A stretch of 43,053 nucleotides of DNA from Comamonas testosteroni (GTDB lineage Bacteria; Pseudomonadota; Gammaproteobacteria; Burkholderiales; Burkholderiaceae_C), in NCBI RefSeq assembly GCF_000761245.1, contig NZ_AWOR01000060.1:1-43053 (forward strand), given 5' to 3'. This document shows, piece by piece, positions 7,627-14,671 of this stretch. A program made the translations under genes and the position numbers. Within the stretch, counting starts at the first letter, position 1; every line of letters begins with the position of its first letter. The notes under the pieces are model-generated. The model had not been told where the DNA came from. It was given only the letters and a program-made list of their open reading frames with translations, and searched no databases.

Positions 7627-8856
7627 ATGGGTAAGACGTCGCTGGATAAATCGAAGATCAAGTTTTTGCTGCTCGAGGGCATACATCCCTCCGCGCTCAA
7701 GGTGTTGCATGACGCGGGCTACACCAATGTGGAGGCACTGACCGGCGCGCTGGACGGCGAGGAACTCAAGCGCAAGATTGCCGATGTGCACTTTGTCGGC
7801 ATTCGCTCGCGCACCCAGCTCACGGCCGATGTGTTCGCGGCCGCGCAGAAGCTGGTGGCCGTGGGCTGCTTTTGCATCGGCACCAACCAGGTCGACCTCA
7901 ACGCGGCGCGCGAGCGCGGTGTGGTTGTCTTCAATGCGCCTTACTCCAACACCCGTTCGGTGGCGGAGCTGGTGCTGGGCGAAGCCATTTTGCTGTTGCG
8001 CGGCATCCCCGAAAAGAATGCGGTCTCCCACCGCGGCGGCTGGAAGAAGAGCGCGGAGAATTCCTTCGAGATTCGCGGCAAGACGCTGGGCATCGTCGGC
8101 TATGGCTCCATCGGCACCCAGCTGTCGGTGCTGGCCGAAGGCCTGGGCATGAAGGTCATCTTCCACGACGTGGTGACCAAGCTGCCGCTGGGCAATGCCC
8201 AGCAAAGCAGCGGTCTCAGCGAGCTGCTGGCCCAGTCCGACATCGTCACCCTGCATGTGCCCGAGCTGGCTTCCACCAACGGCATGATGGGAGCGGCCCA
8301 GATCGCCGCCATGAAGCCCGGCAGCATTCTGATCAATGCGTCGCGCGGCACCGTGGTCGATATCGAGGCCCTGGCCGAGTCGCTCAAGAGCGGCAAGCTG
8401 CTGGGCGCCGCCATCGACGTCTTCCCCAAGGAGCCCAAGAGCAACAAGGACGAATTCCTGTCGCCGCTGCGCGGCATGGACAACGTCATCCTCACGCCGC
8501 ACATCGGCGGCTCCACCATGGAAGCCCAGGCCAATATCGGTCTGGAAGTGGCGGAGAAGCTGGTCAAGTACAGCGACAACGGCACGACCACCTCGGCCGT
8601 CAACTTCCCCGAAGTGGCACTGCCCGAGCACCCCGGCAACAACCGCATCCTGCATGTGCACGAGAACCGTCCCGGCATTCTCTCTGCCATCAACCAGGTG
8701 TTTGCCGACAACGGCATCAATATCGCGGGCCAGTACCTGCGCACCGATGAGAAAGTGGGCTATGTGGTGATCGATATCGATGCCAAGTCCTCGGCGCTGG
8801 CGCTGGAGAAGCTCGCGCAGATTGCGGGCACCATTCGCTGCCGCGTGCTGTTCTGA
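7627..8856 (+). CDS. serA: D-3-phosphoglycerate dehydrogenase
   Basis: This 409-aa enzyme matches the E. coli SerA type in length. It oxidises 3-phosphoglycerate to 3-phosphohydroxypyruvate with NAD+, the first step of serine synthesis. The Rossmann motif GYGSIG is at 158-163. The catalytic residues fall at Arg240 (NASRG), Glu269 (FPKEP) and His292 (PHIGGST), the same numbers as in E. coli. The C-terminal about 75 residues form an ACT domain (HVHENRPGILSAINQVFADN), the serine feedback site. I chose ATG 7627 for this exact register; an in-frame ATG at 7609 with GGAG (7600-7603) would add six residues. A terminator follows. Confidence 0.95.
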   Translation: MGKTSLDKSKIKFLLLEGIHPSALKVLHDAGYTNVEALTGALDGEELKRKIADVHFVGIRSRTQLTADVFAAAQKLVAVGCFCIGTNQVDLNAARERGVVVFNAPYSNTRSVAELVLGEAILLLRGIPEKNAVSHRGGWKKSAENSFEIRGKTLGIVGYGSIGTQLSVLAEGLGMKVIFHDVVTKLPLGNAQQSSGLSELLAQSDIVTLHVPELASTNGMMGAAQIAAMKPGSILINASRGTVVDIEALAESLKSGKLLGAAIDVFPKEPKSNKDEFLSPLRGMDNVILTPHIGGSTMEAQANIGLEVAEKLVKYSDNGTTTSAVNFPEVALPEHPGNNRILHVHENRPGILSAINQVFADNGINIAGQYLRTDEKVGYVVIDIDAKSSALALEKLAQIAGTIRCRVLF

Positions 8857-8875
8857 AGCCTTGGCAGCTGAACGC

Positions 8876-8901
8876 AAAAGGAGACCTCGGTCTCCTTTTT
8901 T
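8876..8901 (+). terminator. serA terminator
   Basis: AAAAGGAGAC and GTCTCCTTTT form a stem around a CTCG loop, followed by a run of six T. It begins 20 nt after the serA stop and is a textbook intrinsic terminator. Confidence 0.9.
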
Positions 8902-9016
8902 CATGAACCAGCCATTGCCAACGCCAGGAGCCGGCGCGAAGGGGCGCACGACGGATATGGTGTCGTGCGCCGCTGATGCTAGGCTTGTGCCGTTAAAGAC
9001 CCCTCCCGCTTGCACA

Positions 9017-11017
9017 ATGAATACACCAACCAAGAGAGAGTTCACCTTCCGTGGCGTGCTGCTTGGCGCGCTCATCACCCTGGCGTTCACCGCCGCCAAC
9101 GTCTATCTGGGGCTCAAGGTCGGGTTGACCTTTGCCTCGGCGATTCCCGCTGCCGTGATCTCCATGGCGCTGCTCTATCGCTTCAAGGATTCCAACATCC
9201 TTGAAAACAATCTGGTGCAGACCCAGGCCTCCGCGGCCGGCACCTTGTCCTCGGTCATCTTTGTGCTGCCGGCCCTGCTCATGCTGGGGCTGTGGACGGG
9301 TTTCCCGTTCTGGCAGACGGCATTGATCTGTGCAGCCGGCGGCACGCTGGGCGTGCTCTACACCGTGCCCCTGCGCCGCGTGCTGGTGGTGCAATCCGAG
9401 CTGCCCTATCCCGAGGGCGTGGCCGCTGCCGAGGTCTTGCGCGTAGGCGACGAGCAGCGCCACGCCCATGACCCGGAGAACCTGGGCAAACCGCGCAGTT
9501 CGGGCTTGCGCGAGCTGGGCTGGGGCACGGGGCTGGCCGCGCTGTTCGGCTTTCTCAGCGGCGGTCTGCGCCTGCTCGGCGATGCCTTCAATTTCTGGAT
9601 TCCCGCAGGCAGCGTGGCCTTTCGCGTGGCGGCGGGCTTCTCGCCTGCCCTGCTGGCCGCCGGCTATCTGATGGGCGCGGCCGCAGGCATTGCCGTGCTT
9701 GTGGGGCTGGTGCTGTGCTGGGGCGTGGTCGTGCCCTGGCTGACGGCCCAGGCTTCTCCTGCGGCCGGCCAGGCGCTCTCCGAGCTGTCCACCCAGCTTT
9801 GGGGCAGCAAGGCCCGCTTTCTGGGGGCGGGCGTCATCGGCATCTCGGCGCTGTGGACCGTGGCCACGCTGGCCAAGCCCATTGTCCAGGCGATTCGCAA
9901 CCAGCCTGCGCGCAGCGTTGCCGAGGGCGCCGGCGGCGACGAAACCGACAAGGACATGCCGCGCAGCTGGATGCTGATGATAGGAGCCGCCGCCCTGGGC
10001 GTGCTGTTCCTGGTGGTCAATGACTTCATCGCCGGGCATATGCCTGATCTTGCCGCTGGCGCGCGCTACGGACTGGCGGCCCTGTGCGTGCTGTTTGCGG
10101 CCCTGTTCGGCTTTCTGGTGGCGGCGGCCTGTGGCTACATGGCCGGCCTGGTCGGCTCTTCGGCCAGCCCCATCTCGGGCATCGGCATCATTGCCACCTT
10201 GCTCATGGGAGTGAGCCTGCTGGCGCTGCATGCTCTGGTGCCGGCCTATGCCAGCGCCGTGGCGGGGCAGATGGGCATTGCACTGGTGCTGTTCATGGTC
10301 TCGGCCGTTCTGGCCATGGCTGCGATCTCCAACGACAACCTGCAGGATCTCAAGACCGGCTATCTGGTGGGCGCCACGCCCTGGCGTCAGCAGATCGTGC
10401 TCATCATCGGCTGCCTTGTCGGCGCGCTGGTCATACCGCCCGTGCTGGATCTGCTCTACAACGCCTACGGTTTTGCGGGCAGCATGCCGCGTGCCGGCAT
10501 GGACCCGAATCAGGCACTGGCCGCACCGCAGGCCACGCTGATGATGCAGATTGCCAGCGGCATCTTCAAGGGCTCGCTGGACTGGAGCATGCTGGGTCTG
10601 GGCGTGGCCGTGGGCATTGCCGTGATCCTGGTCGATCTGGCCCTGCGCAAGAGCGGCAAGGGCGCGCTGCCGCCACTGGCCGTGGGCCTGGGCATCTATC
10701 TGCCACCCACCATAGGCCTGACGCTGACCATAGGCGCGGTGCTGGGCTGGTGCATTGCCAGAGCCATCAAGGCCTATGCGCAGCGCGGCGGCAAGGACTG
10801 GACTGCGGTGGCCGAGGAGCGCGGCCTGCTGCTGGCCTCCGGCCTGATCGTGGGCGAGAGCCTGATGGGCCTGCTGATTGCTGCACTGATAGGCTTCAGC
10901 GGCAAGGATGCGCCGCTGGCCCTGGTGGGCGAGGGCTTTGCGCCCGCCATGTGGCTGGGCCTGGCCTATTTCGTGGGCCTGTGTGTGTTCTTCTATCGCC
11001 GGGTGCTGCGCAAATGA
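9017..11017 (+). CDS. OPT family oligopeptide/metal-chelate transporter
   Basis: This 666-aa polytopic protein has roughly 14-16 hydrophobic helices. It carries hallmarks of bacterial OPT transporters: NVYLGLKVGLTFASAIPAAV near the N-terminus, the PYPEGVAAAEVL motif (about 130-141) and SNDNLQDLKTGYLVGATPW in the second half. OPT proteins are proton-coupled importers of small peptides or metal chelates; the substrate here is not known. ATG 9017 gives the expected family N-terminus (MNTPTKREFTFRGVLLG) but has no visible Shine-Dalgarno. Longer in-frame starts would run back toward the serA terminator. Its TGA overlaps the ATG of the next gene. Confidence 0.88.
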   Translation: MNTPTKREFTFRGVLLGALITLAFTAANVYLGLKVGLTFASAIPAAVISMALLYRFKDSNILENNLVQTQASAAGTLSSVIFVLPALLMLGLWTGFPFWQTALICAAGGTLGVLYTVPLRRVLVVQSELPYPEGVAAAEVLRVGDEQRHAHDPENLGKPRSSGLRELGWGTGLAALFGFLSGGLRLLGDAFNFWIPAGSVAFRVAAGFSPALLAAGYLMGAAAGIAVLVGLVLCWGVVVPWLTAQASPAAGQALSELSTQLWGSKARFLGAGVIGISALWTVATLAKPIVQAIRNQPARSVAEGAGGDETDKDMPRSWMLMIGAAALGVLFLVVNDFIAGHMPDLAAGARYGLAALCVLFAALFGFLVAAACGYMAGLVGSSASPISGIGIIATLLMGVSLLALHALVPAYASAVAGQMGIALVLFMVSAVLAMAAISNDNLQDLKTGYLVGATPWRQQIVLIIGCLVGALVIPPVLDLLYNAYGFAGSMPRAGMDPNQALAAPQATLMMQIASGIFKGSLDWSMLGLGVAVGIAVILVDLALRKSGKGALPPLAVGLGIYLPPTIGLTLTIGAVLGWCIARAIKAYAQRGGKDWTAVAEERGLLLASGLIVGESLMGLLIAALIGFSGKDAPLALVGEGFAPAMWLGLAYFVGLCVFFYRRVLRK

Positions 11018-11850
11018 AGACAGGACGTTTCGACGGGGAGCAGGCCGAATACCGCCAGGGCAACTTCGGCTTCGCCCATGAGTGGCTGCAGGAGTTCAAG
11101 ACGCTGGACGAGGTGCTGGAGCGGCTGTCTGTGCTGCGTGCCGCCGACCCTGCACATCGCTACCTCTGCACGCTGGACGATGTGAGCCAGTGCAGCTACA
11201 CCAGCGGCCATGCGAGCCAGGATGAGCGCCTGTATCTGGACAGTCCCGACGACATGGATTGGGACGACCCGGCGCAGGAGCAGGCCTTGACGCTGGCATC
11301 GCTGCAGCACCGGGTGGCGCAGCTGCAGAGGCCTGAGCTCGTGCAGGACTGGGCGCAGGTCTGCGGCACGCTGCTACTGGCTGCCGAGGACGTGAATGCC
11401 CTGCTGCAGGCCAACCGCAGTCCCGAGGCCCTGCTCGACGAGGTGGTCTATGTACAGCGTCTGCCCGTGCCCAGCGACGAGCTGATGATTGCGGGCCAGC
11501 CCAAAGGCTATTTCAGCGCGGACTGGGACAGCTTCCAGAACCACGCCGTCATCTGCCATCTTGCGGCGCAATATGGTTATCGCTTCTTCGGCATGGGCGC
11601 CGCATGGATGGGTTTTGTGCGCTGCAGCCTGCCCGATGCGGTGCTGGTCGATCGGCTGATAGAGGATTTGCGCATGCTCTACGGCCAAGGGCAGGGCGAG
11701 GTGCGGGAGCATGCGGGCTGGGCACAGCTGGCGTCCGTGCTGCTATCTCGGCGTACGCTGATGCTCGGTTATGCCGAGAATCTGGCCGAGGGGCTGGCCG
11801 AGAACCCGGGGCTGGATCAGCCACCCTATGACAGCGCCATGAAAAGCTGA
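11014..11850 (+). CDS. hypothetical protein translationally coupled to the OPT transporter
   Basis: This 278-aa soluble protein is not recognised. Its ATG overlaps the OPT stop codon (ATGA, 11014-11017), so it is almost certainly cotranscribed and coupled. No signal peptide or membrane segment is visible. The N-terminal half is acidic and helical (LDSPDDMDWDDPAQEQALT). The C-terminal half is more conserved-looking: FSADWDSFQNHAVICHLAAQ followed by YGYRFFGMGAAWMGFVRC, rich in aromatics. This may be an accessory or an enzyme acting on the imported substrate, but that rests only on gene order. Confidence 0.8.
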   Translation: MKTGRFDGEQAEYRQGNFGFAHEWLQEFKTLDEVLERLSVLRAADPAHRYLCTLDDVSQCSYTSGHASQDERLYLDSPDDMDWDDPAQEQALTLASLQHRVAQLQRPELVQDWAQVCGTLLLAAEDVNALLQANRSPEALLDEVVYVQRLPVPSDELMIAGQPKGYFSADWDSFQNHAVICHLAAQYGYRFFGMGAAWMGFVRCSLPDAVLVDRLIEDLRMLYGQGQGEVREHAGWAQLASVLLSRRTLMLGYAENLAEGLAENPGLDQPPYDSAMKS

Positions 11851-11935
11851 CAAGGCTGGATTTGTCACCGCCGGAGCCGGCCATGAGATGCCCGGTTTCA
11901 GCGGTGATGGTTTTATAGTGTGCGGGCTACCCCCT

Positions 11936-11954
11936 GCGGCGCAGGCCGCTTTTT
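11936..11954 (+). promoter_or_regulatory. hairpin with T-run in the leader of the YegP-like gene
   Basis: GCGGC-GCAG-GCCGC followed by TTTTT lies between a TATAGT hexamer (about 11914-11919) and the ribosome-binding site of the gene at 11974. It could be a terminator for the upstream pair or a leader attenuator. The short stem keeps confidence low. Confidence 0.35.
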
Positions 11955-11973
11955 GCAACTGAAGGAGAAACCA

Positions 11974-12312
11974 ATGGCAGGTCATTTCGAGTTGAGCAAG
12001 AGCAGCGATGGGCAGTTCCGGTTTGTGCTCAAGGCCAGCAACGGCGAGATCATTCTCACCAGCGAGCTGTACAAGACCAGGGCGGCGGCCGAGAACGGCA
12101 TTGCCTCGGTGCAGACCAACAGCCCGCTGGCCGAGCGCTATGAGAAAAAGACAGCCAGCAACGGCAAGGAGCACTTCAACCTCAAGGCTGCCAACCATCA
12201 GGTTATCGGCACAAGCCAGCTCTATGCATCGGCGGCCTCGCGCGATGCGGGCATTGAGTCCGTCAGGAAAAACGGCGCGACGACGGTCGTCAAGGATTTG
12301 ACTGGCACTTGA
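11974..12312 (+). CDS. YegP-like DUF1508 domain protein
   Basis: This 112-aa protein consists of two tandem DUF1508 repeats of about 50 residues. The first runs from FELSKSSDGQFRFVLKASNG to IASVQTNS; the second from YEKKTASNGKEHFNLKAANH to IESVRKNG. Each carries the family pattern F/Y-x-FxLKAxNxxxIxxSxLY followed by an AxxGIxSV helix. E. coli YegP has the same two-repeat plan and no settled function. ATG 11974 has a strong AAGGAG at about 11962-11967. A terminator closes the gene. Confidence 0.88.
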   Translation: MAGHFELSKSSDGQFRFVLKASNGEIILTSELYKTRAAAENGIASVQTNSPLAERYEKKTASNGKEHFNLKAANHQVIGTSQLYASAASRDAGIESVRKNGATTVVKDLTGT

Positions 12313-12346
12313 AACCCATCGCCGCACAGCACCTGCTGGGAGCGTC

Positions 12347-12369
12347 AGAGGCCTTTCAGGCCTCTTTTT
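12347..12369 (+). terminator. terminator of the YegP-like gene, overlapping the convergent hydrolase stop
   Basis: AGAGGCCT (12347-12354) pairs with AGGCCTCT (12358-12365) over the loop TTC, then TTTTT. The stop codon of the minus-strand hydrolase (12356-12358) lies in the loop, so its last codons are part of the hairpin. Confidence 0.8.
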
Positions 12370-13177
12370 GATGCCCGTCCACAAACTGCTCTATGGCGCT
12401 CCAGAAACCGTTGGCGCGGAAGATGGTCGAATGGTTCGCCTGGGCAAACGCCAGCACCCGCACTGCCTTGCCCTTGAGGCTGCGCAGCAGGGCGTCGGTG
12501 CGCTCGGGCAGCACCACCTGGTCGCGTCCCGCGCGCAGCACCAGAATCGGCCCGCGGTAGTTGCGCAGATGCGCGGCAGAGTCGAAGGGATCGCGCAGCA
12601 GCAGCTCCACGGGCAGCCAGCCATACATGCCGCGCACCGTGTTCAAAATGCTGTCGAAGGGCGTGACCAGCACCAGTTGCTCTGGCTGGCGCAGATCGGC
12701 CACGGCAGCCGCCACGCCCGTGCCCAGGCTGCGCCCGATCACGGTGATGGGCAGCTCGGGGTGCAGGCGCTTGACCTCGTCGAACAGGGCGGCGGCATCG
12801 AGCTCCATCAGCTCCTGCGTGGGCTCGCCCTCGCTGGCGCCATAGCCGCGGTAGGCCAGCATATAGATATCGCTGTGCGGCAGGCTGCGCGACAGCTGCT
12901 GGCGCCGGTGGGCAATGTTCTCGGCATTGCCGCCAAAGTAGATCACCGCATTGCGCGCCTTGCCGTCGGCCGGGTGCAGTTGCCAGCCCCGCAGCAGCAC
13001 GTCGGCGCGCTGCAGCGAGAAGTCGGTGCTCTCGGCAGCCACCTGCGTGCCGCCTCCCGGAAAAATCATCTGGCGCTGCTGCGCAAACATATAGCTGCAG
13101 ATGCAGACATAGACCGCCAGGCACAGGGCCAGCAGCCAGAGCAGGGGTTTGAGCAGCTTGGAGAGCATGGGGCGCAA
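12356..13177 (-). CDS. membrane-anchored alpha/beta hydrolase
   Basis: This 273-aa protein has one N-terminal membrane helix (about 8-31), then an alpha/beta-hydrolase domain resembling the YfhR/BEM46-like group. The strand and oxyanion segment AVIYFGGNAEN (77-87) is present. The nucleophile elbow is GRSLGTG with Ser150, the acid is probably Asp219 (RAGRDQVV) and the base is His249 (ANHST). The catalytic domain is probably held at the inner membrane; the substrate is unknown. Met1 (13177) and Met4 (13168) are both possible starts. Its 3' end is shared with the terminator of the convergent YegP-like gene. Confidence 0.85.
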   Translation of the reverse strand: MRPMLSKLLKPLLWLLALCLAVYVCICSYMFAQQRQMIFPGGGTQVAAESTDFSLQRADVLLRGWQLHPADGKARNAVIYFGGNAENIAHRRQQLSRSLPHSDIYMLAYRGYGASEGEPTQELMELDAAALFDEVKRLHPELPITVIGRSLGTGVAAAVADLRQPEQLVLVTPFDSILNTVRGMYGWLPVELLLRDPFDSAAHLRNYRGPILVLRAGRDQVVLPERTDALLRSLKGKAVRVLAFAQANHSTIFRANGFWSAIEQFVDGHQKEA

Positions 13178-13265
13178 AAATGTGGGGTTTGCGCCGGATT
13201 GTGCGCAGATTTGTGTGGGTTTGGTGTGCGCTTTACCTCGGCTTTATGTAAGCGGTGGTTTTTGA

Positions 13266-13287
13266 AATTGATAGCGGGTGGCGCTTG
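13266..13287 (+). repeat. diverged family B repeat fragment
   Basis: AAATTGATAGCGGGTGGCGC matches the family B pattern TTGATAGC(n)GCGC, but the CTGCT part is altered. It has no stop codon directly upstream on its own strand. Confidence 0.35.
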
Positions 13288-13382
13288 TGTTGTCTGTGCT
13301 TGGGGCTGGTTTGGCACGTACTTCAGCTTCAGCCCTTCTTCTGGATGACGGAGCTGTCTGCATGCCTGCCTTGCTTGCAGAG

Positions 13383-13448
13383 GGCGGGTCTCGGCCCGCC
13401 TGCCGACCTACTTTCTGCTGCCGGTATGCCGGACCACCAGAAAGTAAG
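13383..13448. repeat. REP-like double hairpin
   Basis: Two neighbouring palindromes are present. GGCGGG (13383-13388) pairs with CCCGCC (13395-13400). CTACTTTCTG (13408-13417) pairs with CAGAAAGTAAG (13438-13448), with an inner CCGG-TATG-CCGG (13421-13432). Paired ACTTTCT/AGAAAGT arms of this type are frequent intergenic repeats in Burkholderiales genomes, from general knowledge rather than a search. Confidence 0.5.
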
Positions 13449-13545
13449 CAAAGAACACAGCCCCTGCTGCCCCCGTCCCTCCGGCTTCGCCTGCGGGCAA
13501 CGTGGGCAAAAGGGGGGGCAATACCGGATGCGGGATAGCTTCTTT

Positions 13546-13575
13546 GAAAAATTAATAGCTGCTACCGCAATCAGC
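13546..13575 (+). repeat. family B repeat, variant with CCGCAAT
   Basis: GAAAAATTAATAGCTGCTAC followed by CGCAATCAG carries the ATAGCTGCT core. It shares the CCGCAAT extension with the copy at 5534, which suggests a subfamily. Confidence 0.45.
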
Positions 13576-13784
13576 AATTGGGCTTGAAGCCAATTTCGTT
13601 CCAACTCTCGCAGGCCGTCCGTACCCGCTTCCACCCGTGTGTCAGCGCCTGCGGCACGCGGTTCGGGCTGCGGGCAACGCTGCCGAAGGAAAGCGTTGCA
13701 TCGTGATCTGGCATTGGCCTGCAGGCTGATCCAGTTGGAATTCCTTGTTTCCTGCGATCAGGTGGCGACCTGATCAATCAGCCC

Positions 13785-14477
13785 TCACGCTCCCGGCAAA
13801 AAATACCCCGCCTTGTGCTGATTCCGAGAACTGCTCACGCACAGCTTCAGTCGCGCCTCCATGTACTGGCGCACTTCCGAGCGGTCACACATCTGGGCCA
13901 GGTCTTCCCAATAGAGCAGGCTGGTGAAAGAAGGCTTCGCGGACTCAGCCGTGTCGCCCTCGCTCACTTCTGCGGCGCGCGCAGGGGTGGGAACATAGAT
14001 AGGTCCATTCACCGGGGCGTAGTGCTGCACCGGGCGGCCTGCGGCTTCTTCCTTGCGTCTGGAGGTCAGCACAAAGTAATGCTGGCGGGCGTCGGCCAGA
14101 TGGGGCTTCTTGTCGGCGTCGAACACCTTGTCCAGGCGCTCCAGCCCTTTGGCCACATCGGCGGCGTAAGTCCAGTTGCTCAGGTATTTGGTCTCGATGA
14201 ACAGAAAGACCTGGCGTGCGGGGTCTGAGATGAGCACATCGGCCAGCTTGCTGCGCAGGCGCTCGTGGCACAGGTAGGCGTGGGTGTCAAACGAGATATG
14301 GGGGCTTTGAATGCCCAGGTCTTCGCGGCCCGTGACTTCCTGGATGTAGCGGTTGAACTGGACGATGCGTTTGGCATAGCCGGCCGTGAATTCGTTGAAA
14401 AAGTAGCCGGCAAAGAACTTGGTGCAGAGGTTGCGTTCTTTTTCAGATTCGATGAGGGAAGCGTTCGAGAAGATCAC
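13785..14477 (-). CDS. PD-(D/E)XK-like nuclease domain protein, orphan
   Basis: This 230-aa protein has no family I can name. Residues 78-97 (LADVLISDPARQVFLFIETK) have the layout of a PD-(D/E)XK active site: Asp80 ending one strand, then a hydrophobic strand carrying Glu95-x-Lys97. An N-terminal helix with conserved-looking Glu (about 10-15) precedes it. A helix after the core (AADVAKGLERLDKVF) also fits this fold. The C-terminal third reads as a separate module (LLYWEDLAQMCDRSEVRQYM). I start it at GTG 14477, which has AGGAAA upstream; the frame runs on for 37 low-quality codons. No methylase or specificity partner is adjacent. Nuclease function is inferred from the motif only. Confidence 0.6.
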   Translation of the reverse strand: MIFSNASLIESEKERNLCTKFFAGYFFNEFTAGYAKRIVQFNRYIQEVTGREDLGIQSPHISFDTHAYLCHERLRSKLADVLISDPARQVFLFIETKYLSNWTYAADVAKGLERLDKVFDADKKPHLADARQHYFVLTSRRKEEAAGRPVQHYAPVNGPIYVPTPARAAEVSEGDTAESAKPSFTSLLYWEDLAQMCDRSEVRQYMEARLKLCVSSSRNQHKAGYFLPGA

Positions 14478-14545
14478 TGATTTTTTTCCTGAGCAGGTGG
14501 CACAGGAGATGGAAACTGGGGACTTGGGCGTCCGGCAAACGACAA

Positions 14546-14571
14546 GGCCGCAGGCATTGCTGCCTGCGGCC
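14546..14571 (-). terminator. perfect 11-bp hairpin downstream of gatB
   Basis: GGCCGCAGGCA (14546-14556) pairs perfectly with TGCCTGCGGCC (14561-14571) over a TTGC loop. On the minus strand the stem is followed by TTGTCGTTT, a moderate T-rich tail. It lies about 100 nt after the gatB stop and is the likely end of the gatCAB transcript. Confidence 0.6.
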
Positions 14572-14621
14572 CTTGGGGTACGCCCCATTATCTGGGGACA
14601 GAGGCACGCCTTTGGGGACGC

Positions 14622-14656
14622 GCGTGTAACGACGTGCGTGTAACGACGCGCTTGTA
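14622..14656. repeat. 14-bp tandem repeat, 2.5 copies
   Basis: GCGTGTAACGACGT (14622-14635) is followed directly by GCGTGTAACGACGC (14636-14649) and a partial, altered copy GCTTGTA. It sits just after the gatB stop, between gatB and its hairpin. Confidence 0.8.
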
Positions 14657-14671
14657 GCAGAGTGAGCGCCC

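Larger units (their letters stand above)
13178..13784. other. 607-bp gene-poor intergenic region
   Basis: No convincing gene is seen here. Short open frames on both strands lack a ribosome-binding site and family features. The region holds two family B repeat fragments (about 13266 and 13546), a REP-like hairpin pair (13383-13448), a G-run (13512-13518) and a pyrimidine/purine-skewed stretch. The patchwork suggests accumulated repeats or the decayed remains of a lost gene between the hydrolase and the orphan nuclease gene. Confidence 0.5.

Noticed and set aside
10084..11013. Upstream extension of the gene at 11014 into the OPT gene
   Set aside because: The extra 310 codons are a frame-shifted shadow of the OPT coding sequence. 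The ATG overlapping the OPT stop is the natural start.
13329..13777. Overlapping frames of 101 and 68 codons in the gene-poor region
   Set aside because: They are made largely of repeat and hairpin sequence and have no ribosome-binding site or domain; at best a decayed remnant.
14622..14656. CRISPR-like repeat
   Set aside because: The units are directly adjacent, with no spacers and no cas genes; a plain tandem repeat.
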